Origin: Thiomicrorhabdus marina
GTDB lineage: Bacteria; Pseudomonadota; Gammaproteobacteria; Thiomicrospirales; Thiomicrospiraceae
NCBI RefSeq assembly: GCF_017571465.1
Contig: NZ_JAGETV010000003.1
Span: 62,001-126,000 of the forward strand
Reading direction: 5' to 3'
DNA: 64,000 nucleotides
Shown: one piece after another, positions 47,799 through 57,456 of the stretch
Numbering within the stretch: position 1 is the stretch's first letter
How the letters are laid out: each line of letters opens with the position of its first letter
Notes under the pieces: generated by a model
Database searches by the model: none
Seen by the model: only the letters and a program-made list of their open reading frames with translations
Told to the model about the DNA's origin: nothing
Program-made: the position numbers and the translations under genes

Positions 47799-49016
47799 AT
47801 GACGACTAACAAACCCCAATTTCAAGTGCTGCATATCCTTGCTGCACTCGGCGCTGGCGGAATGACTGCATCGTTTTTCTTTGTAGTGAACTTTATGACA
47901 GCACATCCAGGTGATGTATTTATCAGCTGGGATATACTTGTAGCCAACTATCTTGGCGGCACTAGCCCTCACCAATTACTAGTACAGTTTTACATGCTAG
48001 GAGCAACACTTTCGGCAATTCTGCATTTTGTCCTGCTAGCACGCTGGTTTAAAGGTTTTAATCTATTCCGTAAAACCGCAGCCTACCAGACCCTGAAAAA
48101 CTCCAATGCCGAAGTACAACTAATGGCTATTCCACTGACCCTAACCATGAGTATGAATGTGTTCTTTATCCTCGGGGCTATGTATATTCCAGGGTTATTT
48201 AGTCATATCAATTTAATGGGCATGGAAGCGCAACTTATCGACTTTATGATGGTTGGAGCCGGTGTCTATTTCAGCGCAATGCTTGTGTTAGCACTGAAAA
48301 TTTTCTCGGTTTACTGGATGCGTTTAGTTGATGGCAATCTGGACTTTGTTCAAAATTCAAACCTTGCTCAGCTTTTGGCTATTTTCGCTTTCGGGATGAT
48401 TGGCGTGAGCTTGGGCGCACTAAGTATGTCCAAAATACCAACCATCGCTCTATTCGGCATGAGCATGGCGTATATTGTTATCACTCTCACCATTATGTTA
48501 GGTCTCATTAAACTGATTATCGGCTTTAAATCGATCTTCCAAGAAGGCATTGCTCCGGCAACCAGCGTAACACTTCTGTTGCCGATGGTTATCACCGCGA
48601 TGATTGTAGTCGGTCTAATCCGCGCCGACATTGGCGCTATGCATGCTCTGGACACGACTCGTGATGCGAACTACCACCTATTGGTGACCACAATTGGTAT
48701 TGGCTTCTCAGTGATCATTGCACTATTTGCTATCAGCGTCATGCGTCGTAAAAAGTATTTCCAACTTCTAAAAGAGGGCAAGCTGGACGGTTCTTCATTC
48801 GCTCTAATCTGTCCAGGATTCGCTTTTGAAGTGCAGTTAGTAATGTGGTTAAACGTGGGCATGGTTTTCACTGGCTTTATCGCTTTCGATAGCACGGTTT
48901 ACTATGTACTGTGGACACCAATCATAGCGATTCAATTAGTGACCATCTATTACTTCGTTAAGCTACTACGCTTAAACCACTTTTTGAAGTTCGCGCCGCA
49001 GCAAGCAAACGCTTAA
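47799..49016 (+). CDS. Multi-pass membrane protein of the sulfur-transport cluster (TsoY-like?)
   Basis: A 405-residue membrane protein with about ten hydrophobic segments and loosely SLAC1/TDT-like character. It opens FQVLHILAALGAGGMTASFF, and a cytoplasmic loop is followed by ICPGFAFE with Cys338. I recall proteins of this type named TsoY, some with selenocysteine, encoded beside YeeE/YedE transporters; I give that name as tentative. A strong AAGGAG site precedes the ATG. A terminator follows, then two YeeE/YedE genes. Role in moving a sulfur compound is inferred from neighbours. Confidence 0.65.
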   Translation: MTTNKPQFQVLHILAALGAGGMTASFFFVVNFMTAHPGDVFISWDILVANYLGGTSPHQLLVQFYMLGATLSAILHFVLLARWFKGFNLFRKTAAYQTLKNSNAEVQLMAIPLTLTMSMNVFFILGAMYIPGLFSHINLMGMEAQLIDFMMVGAGVYFSAMLVLALKIFSVYWMRLVDGNLDFVQNSNLAQLLAIFAFGMIGVSLGALSMSKIPTIALFGMSMAYIVITLTIMLGLIKLIIGFKSIFQEGIAPATSVTLLLPMVITAMIVVGLIRADIGAMHALDTTRDANYHLLVTTIGIGFSVIIALFAISVMRRKKYFQLLKEGKLDGSSFALICPGFAFEVQLVMWLNVGMVFTGFIAFDSTVYYVLWTPIIAIQLVTIYYFVKLLRLNHFLKFAPQQANA

Positions 49017-49028
49017 GCCTGACAAAAC

Positions 49029-49067
49029 AAAGTCCGCTTACTCCATCTTGAGTAAACGGGCTTTTTC
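49029..49067 (+). terminator. Terminator after the membrane-protein gene
   Basis: A 15-bp stem with two G-T type pairs (49029-49043 with 49050-49064, 6-nt loop) runs into TTTTT. It separates the 405-residue membrane protein from the YeeE/YedE pair. Confidence 0.8.
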
Positions 49068-49271
49068 TCATTGCGTTTTACCTCCTATCATCTTGCCTTC
49101 TTTTCTCCGATCTTTTTCAGTGACACTTTCGCACCCATTCATAACGTCTTAAAAAAAGATTTATGCCAAATAAACTCCGTTTATTTCCCTAGTAAAAACC
49201 CTGTTTTGACCTTAGCAGTAAAACCCATAAAAATACCATCTAAAATAATAAAAACCTTAGAGGAAAATTCA

Positions 49272-49760
49272 ATGGACGTAACAGTCTGGTCGGGTTGGAT
49301 AGCCGGCATAGCGATAGGTCTTTTCGTGGTTCTGCATTTTTGGTTAATCGGTAAACCAGCAGGATGTTCTACCGGTTACGGCAATGTATGCGGCATGCTA
49401 TGTAAGAAAGTGCGTTATTACCATGAAGGCGAATACGAGAAAAAAAGCAATATCAAACTGTGGTTTTTGGTCGGCATCCCTATCGGAGGCTTACTTGCCG
49501 CTTTGACTTCGGATAATGCGTGGCAGGTCAGTTTTGATATGGGCATGTATGAACAAATTCTACCGGGTTCGGATGCCGCTAAAGCCATCTGGCTAATGTT
49601 CGGCGGCATGCTATTGGGCTTCGGCGCCCGTCTGGCAGGAGCTTGTACAACCGGTCACGCTTTAGTTGGCGGTGCCATGTTGAACCCGCCAAGCCTATTG
49701 GCTGGCGCGGTATTCTTTGCCAGTGCTTTAATCACCACACAATTGTTATTCAACACGTAA
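49272..49760 (+). CDS. YeeE/YedE family sulfur transporter, first half (PmpA-like)
   Basis: A 162-residue membrane protein of the YeeE/YedE (TsuA) superfamily. It starts MDVTVWSGWIAGIAIGLFVV at ATG 49272, with AGAGGA 7 nt upstream; an earlier frame opening at 49071 is non-coding and is rejected. Conserved Cys-containing blocks are GKPAGCSTGYGNVCGMLC and ARLAGACTTGHALVGG; in TsuA-type thiosulfate importers conserved Cys residues relay substrate. Paired with a second half-size protein 14 nt downstream, together equivalent to one full transporter. Confidence 0.87.
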   Translation: MDVTVWSGWIAGIAIGLFVVLHFWLIGKPAGCSTGYGNVCGMLCKKVRYYHEGEYEKKSNIKLWFLVGIPIGGLLAALTSDNAWQVSFDMGMYEQILPGSDAAKAIWLMFGGMLLGFGARLAGACTTGHALVGGAMLNPPSLLAGAVFFASALITTQLLFNT

Positions 49761-49774
49761 TCGGAGGAACTAAA

Positions 49775-50290
49775 ATGCCAAAAAGTCATCAATTACCGCC
49801 GATTAAAAGTGCTAGCCTGACCTTAATGAACTTCGTGCACGCCTATCGAATCAATATTTTAGGCGTGATTATGGGGATTATGTTCGGTTTCTTAATGAGT
49901 CGTGCCGGCGCAACCACTTTCGATTTTCACGCCAAGATGTTTCTGTTTGAAGACATGCAGTTAATGAAGGTCATCGGCACTGCCGTTGTCATCGCCATGC
50001 TCGGCGTGTTTATGCTGAAGAAATTTCATGTCAGCGCCATCGCTACCGGTAACGAAGTCGATTTCGTTAAAAAGCCGTACCAGCAAGGTTTAATTGCCGG
50101 CGCATTCCTGTTTGGTGTCGGCTGGGCAATGACCGCAGCCTGCCCGGGAACCATACCGGCGATGGTCGCAGAAGGCAAAATTGGCGCGGTTTTCAGTTTA
50201 ATTGGGTTATTGCTGGGCACCCTTGCCTACGGAATTTTGCAATCATTTATCGCCAATAATGGCAGCTATAAAGACGCTTTTAAACAATAA
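49775..50290 (+). CDS. YeeE/YedE family sulfur transporter, second half (PmpB-like)
   Basis: A 171-residue membrane protein starting at ATG 49775 with GGAGGA upstream; a longer frame from 49643 overlaps the previous gene and is rejected. About four helices are present; the GWAMTAACPGTIPAMVAEG block carries the family Cys in the second repeat. Likely forms a heterodimeric transporter for thiosulfate or another sulfur compound with the upstream half. Confidence 0.87.
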   Translation: MPKSHQLPPIKSASLTLMNFVHAYRINILGVIMGIMFGFLMSRAGATTFDFHAKMFLFEDMQLMKVIGTAVVIAMLGVFMLKKFHVSAIATGNEVDFVKKPYQQGLIAGAFLFGVGWAMTAACPGTIPAMVAEGKIGAVFSLIGLLLGTLAYGILQSFIANNGSYKDAFKQ

Positions 50291-50345
50291 ACGACACAAT
50301 TAAAAGTTCGCCATCTATTAACCTTGGGGCGAGTTCTGGAGTTTT

Positions 50346-50558
50346 CTAGAATTCAAGCCAAGGTTCCTTTTCTTCGTTTTCATCTACCCAGATTCCGCAA
50401 GCAGTTTGTGTCAAACCTTGCACCCTTTTACGCTTTTCACCAAAACCTAACTTATTGTTTTGTAAAAAGTTTAATTGAATACAGTTGTCGACAACCGCAA
50501 ATGGCTTAACTTGCTGATTGTGCTGTTTATAAGCGGTTTCAAGGCGTTCAATATCCAT
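50346..50558 (-). CDS. Hypothetical protein, 70 residues
   Basis: A small charged protein starting MDIERLETAYKQHNQQVKPF. The ATG at 50558 is preferred over GTG 50579 because GAGG lies 8 nt upstream. It has two or three Cys/Gln-containing segments and an acidic C-terminus (DENEEKEPWLEF). No family recognised. It is convergent with the YeeE/YedE gene. Confidence 0.55.
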   Translation of the reverse strand: MDIERLETAYKQHNQQVKPFAVVDNCIQLNFLQNNKLGFGEKRKRVQGLTQTACGIWVDENEEKEPWLEF

Positions 50559-50769
50559 AACCTCATCCTCGATAAGCACCGATTACACTTAAAAATATCT
50601 ATGGCTGAATAAAAAAGCTTCGATTAAAGCGCGGTGGTGGCTATAAATTTCAGACAATTTCATTATAATACCTTGTTTTTCAAATTCTTAGCCGCAACCG
50701 CATCGGTGAAAAACACTCATTATTTCGGTTGGCGCTAAACCTTTTTCAGAAGATAGAGAATTCTAATTT

Positions 50770-52596
50770 ATGACAACGCAGAACATTCGCAATATCGCCA
50801 TTATTGCCCACGTTGACCACGGTAAAACCACCTTGGTTGACCAACTTTTAAGACAGTCAGGCACACTTGATGAGCGCAAAGATACTGGCGAGCGTGTCAT
50901 GGACTCGAACGATCTGGAAAAAGAACGTGGTATTACCATCCTGTCGAAAAACACGGCAATCAACTGGAACGACTACCGCATCAATATCGTGGACACTCCG
51001 GGACACGCGGATTTCGGTGGTGAAGTAGAACGTATCCTATCGATGGTTGACTCAGTACTACTATTGGTTGACTCGGTTGAAGGGCCTATGCCGCAAACCC
51101 GTTTCGTAACTGAAAAAGCGCTGCAACAAGGGCTTAAGCCAATCGTTGTTATCAACAAAATCGACCGCCCTGGTGCGCGTCCTGATTGGGTACTTGACCA
51201 AACGTTCGACCTATTCGACCGTCTTGGTGCGACTGACGAGCAGATGGACTTCAACGTTCTTTATGCATCTGGTCTAAACGGTTTTGCCGGTTACGAAGAA
51301 GATGTTCGTGACGGTGACATGCAAGCGGTTTTCGAAACCATTATCGATAAAGTACCTGCACCGGATGTTGATATCGAAGCGCCATTCCAGTTGCAGTGTA
51401 TCTCGCTAGACTACGATACTTATAAAGGGGTTATCGGGACTGGTCGTATCAAGCGCGGTATCGCCAAAGTAGGTATGCAAGTTAGCATCATCGACGCACA
51501 AGGCAATACTCGTAAAGGTAAATTTGGTGAAATCTTCGGTTACCACGGTCTTGAGCGCATCAACGTTGATGAAGCACATGCCGGTGACATCATCGCCTTC
51601 TCTGGTTTCGATCCGCTGAACATCTCAGATACTATCTGTGATCCGGACAATGTTGAAGCGCTAGTTGCGCTAACGGTTGACGAGCCGACCGTAAGCATGA
51701 CCTTCCAAGTTAACGACTCTCCGTTCGTTGGTCAAGAAGGTAAGCTACTGACTTCTCGCCAAATCCGCGAGCGTCTGGACAAAGAACTACTAACCAACGT
51801 TGCTCTTCGTGTTGAAGACACTGAAGACGCGAACAAGTTCCGTGTTTCCGGTCGTGGTGAACTTCACCTTTCAGTCCTAATCGAAACCATGCGTCGCGAA
51901 GGTTTCGAAATGGGTATCTCTCGTCCGGAAGTAATCTTCCGTGAAATCGACGGTGAGATCCAAGAGCCTTACGAAAACCTAACCGTTGATGTACCTGAAG
52001 AATCTCAAGGTACCATCATGGAGAAACTAGGTCTACGTAAAGCGGAAATGCAAGACATGGTTCCAGACGGTCACGGTCGTGTACGTGTTGACTTCATCAT
52101 CCCATCACGTGGTTTGATTGGTTTCCGTACTGAATTCATGACAGCGACTCAAGGTAACGGTCTGATCTTCTCAAGCTTCTCACACTACGGACCTAAGTTC
52201 GCTGGTTCGGTTGGCGAGCGTAACAACGGTGTACTTATCTCGAACGATAAAGGTAAGGCACTTTCTTACGCGCTTTATAACCTACAGGATCGTGGTCGCC
52301 TATACATTGGTCACGGTGAAGAGGTTTATGAAGGGATGATCATCGGCCTACACAGCCGAGCGAATGACCTGACTGTTAACGCCCTGAAAGGCAAGCAGTT
52401 AACTAACGTTCGTGCTTCTGGTACTGATGAAGCGCTAACACTGGTTCCACCGGTTCGCTTCTCGCTAGAACAAGCACTAGAATTCATTGATGATGACGAG
52501 CTAGTGGAAGTAACGCCGGAAAGCATCCGTATTCGTAAGAAGTACCTAACGGAAAACGAACGTAAACGTGCGAGCCGTGCTTCTAAGGATGCATAA
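50770..52596 (+). CDS. typA: Ribosome-associated GTPase TypA/BipA
   Basis: A 608-residue translational GTPase that aids late 50S assembly and stress adaptation. G1 is [10 protein letters not shown]2 is RGITI, G3 is DTPGHADF, G4 is NKIDRP. An EF-G-like domain II, domains III and V, and the BipA-specific C-terminal domain ([17 protein letters not shown], then [20 protein letters not shown] in part) follow. Codon use is notably regular, in line with high expression. It stands alone with its own terminator. Confidence 0.98.
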   Translation: MTTQNIRNIAIIAHVDHGKTTLVDQLLRQSGTLDERKDTGERVMDSNDLEKERGITILSKNTAINWNDYRINIVDTPGHADFGGEVERILSMVDSVLLLVDSVEGPMPQTRFVTEKALQQGLKPIVVINKIDRPGARPDWVLDQTFDLFDRLGATDEQMDFNVLYASGLNGFAGYEEDVRDGDMQAVFETIIDKVPAPDVDIEAPFQLQCISLDYDTYKGVIGTGRIKRGIAKVGMQVSIIDAQGNTRKGKFGEIFGYHGLERINVDEAHAGDIIAFSGFDPLNISDTICDPDNVEALVALTVDEPTVSMTFQVNDSPFVGQEGKLLTSRQIRERLDKELLTNVALRVEDTEDANKFRVSGRGELHLSVLIETMRREGFEMGISRPEVIFREIDGEIQEPYENLTVDVPEESQGTIMEKLGLRKAEMQDMVPDGHGRVRVDFIIPSRGLIGFRTEFMTATQGNGLIFSSFSHYGPKFAGSVGERNNGVLISNDKGKALSYALYNLQDRGRLYIGHGEEVYEGMIIGLHSRANDLTVNALKGKQLTNVRASGTDEALTLVPPVRFSLEQALEFIDDDELVEVTPESIRIRKKYLTENERKRASRASKDA

Positions 52597-52641
52597 ATCA
52601 TCTTAAAATTCAGCTAAGTCATAGACTTAGTCGAATCGTAC

Positions 52642-52683
52642 AAAAAAACCGCGTCTGGTAATTGCCATTCGCGGTTTTTTATT
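52642..52683 (+). terminator. Terminator of typA
   Basis: AAAAAACCGCG pairs with CGCGGTTTTTT (52643-52653 with 52670-52680, 16-nt loop), located 46 nt past the typA stop. The A-start and T-end suit either direction, but only typA precedes it. Confidence 0.85.
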
Positions 52684-52731
52684 GTCCGGCTTTTAGGGTA
52701 AACTTTCAGACAAGTACAGGAGTGATCAAGC

Positions 52732-53694
52732 GTGTTTAATCAGAATCTTTATCCAGCTATCGAACCCTACGTGCAGCATAGTTTGCAGGTCGACAGCACC
52801 CATTCGTTGCATGTCGAAGAGTGCGGTAATCCGCATGGCATTCCGGTACTGTTTGTGCATGGCGGCCCGGGCGGCGGCTATAGCCCGATTCATCGACAGT
52901 TCTTTAATCCGCAAGCTTATCGTATTGTGCTTTTCGACCAACGCGGCTGCGGCCAATCTCGTCCGCACGCTTGTCTAACCAATAACACCACCGCACACCT
53001 TATCGAAGATATCGAAAAAATTCGCCGCCATTTAAAAATTGATAAATGGGTTCTTTTCGGCGGTTCCTGGGGCTCAACGCTGTCGTTACTGTATGCACAA
53101 AGCTATCCGGAACGCGTGCTTGGTCTGATTCTACGCGGCATTTTTTTATGCCGAGACGAAGACGTAAACTGGTTCTATCAACAGGGTGCCGACCGCTTCT
53201 TCCCGGAATATTGGCAAGACTTTATCGCACCGATTGCACCTGAAAAACGTCATCAAATGGTCGACGCTTACTATGAAACTCTAACCAGTTCCGACGAAGT
53301 AGCACGCATGCGTGCCGCAGAAGCTTGGTCTGTCTGGGAAGGCAGAACCTGCACCCTGCAAACCGATGACGATACCGTCAACCACTTCGGCGATCCTTTT
53401 CATGCTTTAGCGATGGCTCGAATTGAATGCCACTACTTCAAGCACCAAGCCTTTATCGAAGATAATCAGATTCTTGAAAATTGTCAAAGCATCGAACATC
53501 TTCCAATCACTATTGTGCATGGCCGCTACGATATGGTCTGCCCGGTCAATCAAGCCTTCGAGCTGGCTGAACGCTTACCGCAAGCCGATGTGGTGATTTG
53601 CAACCATGCCGGTCATAGCGCGATGGAGGCGGAAATTACTCGCCAATTAGTGGCGACCACCGATGCCTTTATCAAAATGCTGGAAGCTTCATGA
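52732..53694 (+). CDS. pip: Prolyl iminopeptidase
   Basis: A 320-residue alpha/beta-hydrolase of peptidase family S33 that removes N-terminal proline. Oxyanion block HGGPGGGYSP, FDQRGCGQSRP, the nucleophile Ser in FGGSWGSTLSL, Asp in IVHGRYDMVCP and His in CNHAGHSAME are all in place. The start is GTG 52732, with AGGAG 6-7 nt upstream. The next gene overlaps its stop by 4 nt. Confidence 0.94.
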   Translation: MFNQNLYPAIEPYVQHSLQVDSTHSLHVEECGNPHGIPVLFVHGGPGGGYSPIHRQFFNPQAYRIVLFDQRGCGQSRPHACLTNNTTAHLIEDIEKIRRHLKIDKWVLFGGSWGSTLSLLYAQSYPERVLGLILRGIFLCRDEDVNWFYQQGADRFFPEYWQDFIAPIAPEKRHQMVDAYYETLTSSDEVARMRAAEAWSVWEGRTCTLQTDDDTVNHFGDPFHALAMARIECHYFKHQAFIEDNQILENCQSIEHLPITIVHGRYDMVCPVNQAFELAERLPQADVVICNHAGHSAMEAEITRQLVATTDAFIKMLEAS

Positions 53695-54128
53695 TCTGCC
53701 TGTTACAACGCGCTAAATACGGCAAGGTAGAAGTCGACGGCGCCTGCATCGGTGAAATCCAGCAAGGTTTAGTGGTGCTGGTTGGCTTTGAACCGCACGA
53801 CAACAGCGAAAAATTGGAAAAAATGGCGCATAAGCTTCTTAACTACCGAGTGTTTGCCGATGACGATGGCAAAATGAACCTAAATGTCCAACAGATCAAT
53901 GGCGGCGTATTATTAGTGCCGCAATTCACACTGGCGGCAAATACCAAAAGCGGCTTACGCCCGAGTTTTTCCAGTAGTGCTGCACCGGCTCAAGCAACCC
54001 TTTGGTTTGATGAGTTTATCGACGTCGTTAAACATAAATACCCACAAGTGCAAACCGGTGAGTTCGGAGCCGATATGCAAGTCAGCTTATGTAATGACGG
54101 GCCAGTGACCTTCTGGTTACAAAATTGA
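53691..54128 (+). CDS. dtd: D-aminoacyl-tRNA deacylase
   Basis: A 145-residue DTD that hydrolyses D-Tyr and other D-aminoacyl-tRNAs and Gly-tRNA-Ala. The PQFTLAANTKSGLRPSFS block (usually SQFTL) and the cross-subunit Gly-cisPro motif in DGPVTFWL are diagnostic. It starts MICLLQRAKYGKVEVDG, with the ATG overlapping the pip stop (ATGA). Confidence 0.95.
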   Translation: MICLLQRAKYGKVEVDGACIGEIQQGLVVLVGFEPHDNSEKLEKMAHKLLNYRVFADDDGKMNLNVQQINGGVLLVPQFTLAANTKSGLRPSFSSSAAPAQATLWFDEFIDVVKHKYPQVQTGEFGADMQVSLCNDGPVTFWLQN

Positions 54129-54306
54129 AAATGCTCTTATTTTGTATAGGCTCTCTTAAATAAGACAGTCAAAAAATGACTTGCATCACGACCAAGCTAT
54201 TTTATTCTCCTAAGTCTTTATGCTTACATTGCATTTCTCTAAAGGGTGTTTACACTGATAATTAAAACCATAAACACTCTTATGACTCCTCTCCACAGGA
54301 ACGGTA

Positions 54307-56412
54307 ATGCCAGACTCCCCTAGCAAAATCCTGATTATTGAAGATGATGCGGTTACCCGTTTGACCTTAGTCAAAGTATTGGTACGTTCCGGTTACGAGG
54401 TAATCGAAGCTCATAACGGTCGAGAAGGATTAGGGGCTTATATGGAGCACCATCCTCATCTCGTATTAATGGACGTGATGATGCCAGTGATGGATGGTTT
54501 TGATTCTACCCGAGCCATTCGCGAATACGAGCATAAGCGCGCCGTTCCAATTTTAATGCTCACCGCATTAGATGACATTGATTCGATTGATGATGCCTTT
54601 CATGCCGGTGCAACCGATTTCATTACTAAACCAATCAACTGGGGCATTTTTGTTCAGCGCGTCAAATACGCACTGCGGACTGCGCAAATCGAAGATAAAT
54701 TACGGATGCGCCAAGCAGAGCTTGATTTTGCCCAAAAACTCGCCAAATTGGGCTATTGGGAATGGGACATAGCTAAAGACCAAGTCATCGGCTCAACCGC
54801 CGTTTTCAATATTTTCGACGTGCCGATGACGGAAAAAACCTCACTCAAGCAATTTCTAAGCAACGTCATTGAAAAAGATCGCCCTATTTTGCAACAAGCG
54901 ATCTTGGAAGCAAACCAAGGGCAAACGAAAATACAGGTCAGTTTCAGGGTCGTTTCGCATGATGGCTCAATTAAACATATCGAATGTCTTGGCGAAGTCG
55001 AATTTGCTCAGAATGGCGAGCTGATTAAAATTACCGGTTCGGCTCAGGACATTAGCCGCCTACACCGAGCAGAAAGCCAAATCGAATATCAAAACACCCA
55101 CGATTCACTTACTTCACTCCCCAATCGCAACCACTTCATCAAAACGCTTAAAACGCAACTTCAAGAATACCCAAAACGGCTATGCGCTGTGATTGTGTTC
55201 GACATTGACCGTTTTAAACAGATCAACACCCATTTTGGTCAGGACTTCGGTGATGAACTGTTAACAGCCATTGCTCAACGACTCAATCGCATTACTCGTG
55301 ACGGTGATTATGTAGCTCGTATTGGTAGCGATGAGTTTAGTATTGTCGTTGTCAACTTGACCACCCTAAATGAACTCAATCATCTGGTAAACCGTTTACA
55401 GGAAAGTTTAAAAACCGCTTTTGTCATCAACAAACAAGAGTTATTCCTAAGCATCAGCGCCGGTGTTGCCGCTTTTCCAGAAGATGGAAAAGATGCCGAC
55501 TCGCTATTGAATAATGCCAATATCGCCCGTGCCAAGGCGAAAACCGAGGGCGGTAATCAATTCCTGTTCTTCAGCAGCGAGATGAACCAAGTCGCGCAAG
55601 AAAGCATGCGGATGGAAAACGAATTGCGCAATGCTTTGAAGCTTCAGCAAATCGAGGTCTACTACCAACCGCAAGTCGATGCCCAAACCCTACAACCAAT
55701 TGGCGCGGAAGCACTGGTGCGCTGGAATCATCCAAAATTCGGACTGGTCTCGCCGGCAACCTTTATTCCGCTCGCGGAAAGCACGGGGCTGATTACCGAA
55801 ATCGGCAATTTTGTGATGAGAGAAGCCGTCAAACAGACATATCAATGGTATCAACAAGGACATAACTTACGGATTGGAATCAACTTATCTAGTCGCCAAT
55901 TTACCCAAAGTAATTTAATGAAAGAAGTTCAAGAACTTTTGTCGAGTAACGATTTACCAAGCGAATTGATCGACTTAGAAATTACCGAGAGCTTAGCAAT
56001 GAGTGATGCCGAAAGCACAGCACACATTTTAAATGGACTGAAAGCAATGGGCGTCTCGATTTCGATTGACGACTTCGGAACCGGTTACTCCTCTCTCGCT
56101 TATCTACATAGTTTTCCGATAGACACCATCAAAATTGACCGCTGCTTTGTACAAAACCTAAATACTCAAGCCGGCCAAGCGATTGCCAATACCATTATTG
56201 CTATGGCAAAGAGTCTAGATTTAGAAGTCATTGCCGAAGGCATTGAATTAACCGAACAAATTGATTATCTTCAAGCGAGACATTGTGACATTCTCCAAGG
56301 CTTTAAATTCGGTAAACCGATGCCTGCAAGAGAGTTTGAGCAATGGTTGCGAGAACAGCCTAAAAAATCTGCAGCGACTAACTCAGTTGCCGAAAACTCA
56401 ACCAGACAATAA
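54307..56412 (+). CDS. REC-PAS-GGDEF-EAL response regulator, probable c-di-GMP phosphodiesterase
   Basis: A 701-residue cytosolic regulator. The receiver domain has Asp56 in LVLMDVMMPVMDG and Lys in ITKPINW. A PAS domain follows (about 148-255), starting FAQKLAKLGYWEWD. The GGDEF site reads IGSDEF (G340-S341), a changed second Gly, so cyclase activity is doubtful. The EAL domain is intact (EAL with Glu468, GINLS, LEITES, IDDFGTGYSS, IKIDRCF, AEGIEL). AGGA precedes the ATG. A phosphotransfer protein gene follows after 24 nt. Confidence 0.9.
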   Translation: MPDSPSKILIIEDDAVTRLTLVKVLVRSGYEVIEAHNGREGLGAYMEHHPHLVLMDVMMPVMDGFDSTRAIREYEHKRAVPILMLTALDDIDSIDDAFHAGATDFITKPINWGIFVQRVKYALRTAQIEDKLRMRQAELDFAQKLAKLGYWEWDIAKDQVIGSTAVFNIFDVPMTEKTSLKQFLSNVIEKDRPILQQAILEANQGQTKIQVSFRVVSHDGSIKHIECLGEVEFAQNGELIKITGSAQDISRLHRAESQIEYQNTHDSLTSLPNRNHFIKTLKTQLQEYPKRLCAVIVFDIDRFKQINTHFGQDFGDELLTAIAQRLNRITRDGDYVARIGSDEFSIVVVNLTTLNELNHLVNRLQESLKTAFVINKQELFLSISAGVAAFPEDGKDADSLLNNANIARAKAKTEGGNQFLFFSSEMNQVAQESMRMENELRNALKLQQIEVYYQPQVDAQTLQPIGAEALVRWNHPKFGLVSPATFIPLAESTGLITEIGNFVMREAVKQTYQWYQQGHNLRIGINLSSRQFTQSNLMKEVQELLSSNDLPSELIDLEITESLAMSDAESTAHILNGLKAMGVSISIDDFGTGYSSLAYLHSFPIDTIKIDRCFVQNLNTQAGQAIANTIIAMAKSLDLEVIAEGIELTEQIDYLQARHCDILQGFKFGKPMPAREFEQWLREQPKKSAATNSVAENSTRQ

Positions 56413-56436
56413 AAATTTATTTCCAGAGGTAGCTCC

Positions 56437-56778
56437 ATGCCGGTCGATCAAGAAAATCTCAACATGCTTAAAGAGGTGATAGGCGAAGACCTAAAAGAAG
56501 TCATCGAAGCCTTTTTAACCACCAGTCCTGAAATCCTCGGTCAGATTAAGCTGTCCATAGAAATTGAAGACGCCGCCGGCGTACAGCTACATAGCCATAC
56601 CCTGAAAGGCAGCGCCGCCAATATCGGCGCCATTCACCTGCCAAGTCTCTGCGCCGAGTTAGAAACGAAAGCCAAAGATGGCGTGGTTGCACCTGAATTT
56701 AACGACATGTATGCCAATATCGAAAATGAATCTCAAGCAGTCTTCAAGTTTTTACGCGAATTTTTGCAGAGTTTTTGA
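56437..56778 (+). CDS. HPt histidine phosphotransfer protein
   Basis: A 113-residue four-helix HPt protein. The phospho-acceptor His54 is in HSHTLKGSAANIGA, with the usual K-G-S triad. AGAGG precedes the ATG. It probably passes phosphate to or from the REC domain encoded just upstream. No hybrid kinase lies nearby, so the donor is elsewhere. Confidence 0.88.
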   Translation: MPVDQENLNMLKEVIGEDLKEVIEAFLTTSPEILGQIKLSIEIEDAAGVQLHSHTLKGSAANIGAIHLPSLCAELETKAKDGVVAPEFNDMYANIENESQAVFKFLREFLQSF

Positions 56779-56832
56779 GTCATTTGCGGCAAAATAAGCG
56801 TCTGATTTTCAAATAAATGTCGAGAATTTGTC

Positions 56833-57453
56833 ATGCATTACCGAGTAACAGACCGTGAAACGCACGCAGCGAAGACGCCGCACCATATCTTTAATATCAA
56901 TATCATCATCACCCACCTATTTATTTCCATGATTGTTCTGGAAATCGGTGATACGGTTGCCTTGCTATTGGTGCCGCTTATTTCTTCACTGGTCATCGCT
57001 TATCTGTATTCTCGCGCTCGCAAAATTTGTAATGAAGCGACCTGTAGCTGGTTTGTCAAAGCACACTGGACCCTAGCTTGGCGTCGCGGACGCATACTAT
57101 TAATTAGTTATGGCATCGCTTTAGGCATGGTCGCACTTTATCTGCTATTCGACATGCTGTTCCCTGGCGGTTTCAGCATGAACAACTTCTCAACCGACGG
57201 CGAACAGACTCAACTTGGCGAAATTATCACCATCCGATTTGCAGCAGTAGTGATTTTCGTCGCTGTATTGATTACCTTTATGCAAACCGGTATTTCAGTA
57301 TATGACGCCGGTAAAGGCATCATTGACCCGAAAATCGAAAAATACGCGCCACGTCATGCAGGGGCTAACGCTGAGCTTGGCGAAGGCAGTGACGAGCCTC
57401 ACCATAAAGGCGTCAAACAGATGGACGAAAGCAAGCAAGAGCAAGAGAAATAG
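56833..57453 (+). CDS. Membrane protein, unrecognised
   Basis: A 206-residue protein with about four hydrophobic helices (near 25-45, 48-65, 92-112, 140-160) and an acidic, Gln/Glu-rich C-terminal tail. The loop SWFVKAHWTLAWRRGRILL resembles DUF4870-type small membrane proteins, but I would not assign it firmly. The next gene starts 3 nt later, so the two may be cotranscribed. Confidence 0.65.
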   Translation: MHYRVTDRETHAAKTPHHIFNINIIITHLFISMIVLEIGDTVALLLVPLISSLVIAYLYSRARKICNEATCSWFVKAHWTLAWRRGRILLISYGIALGMVALYLLFDMLFPGGFSMNNFSTDGEQTQLGEIITIRFAAVVIFVAVLITFMQTGISVYDAGKGIIDPKIEKYAPRHAGANAELGEGSDEPHHKGVKQMDESKQEQEK

Positions 57454-57456
57454 TCG

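Noticed and set aside
49071-49271. N-terminal extension of the first YeeE/YedE gene
   Set aside because: The extension is AT-rich non-coding sequence, while ATG 49272 has a good Shine-Dalgarno site and begins the membrane domain.
49643-49774. N-terminal extension of the second YeeE/YedE gene
   Set aside because: It overlaps the upstream gene in another frame; ATG 49775 has GGAGGA upstream.
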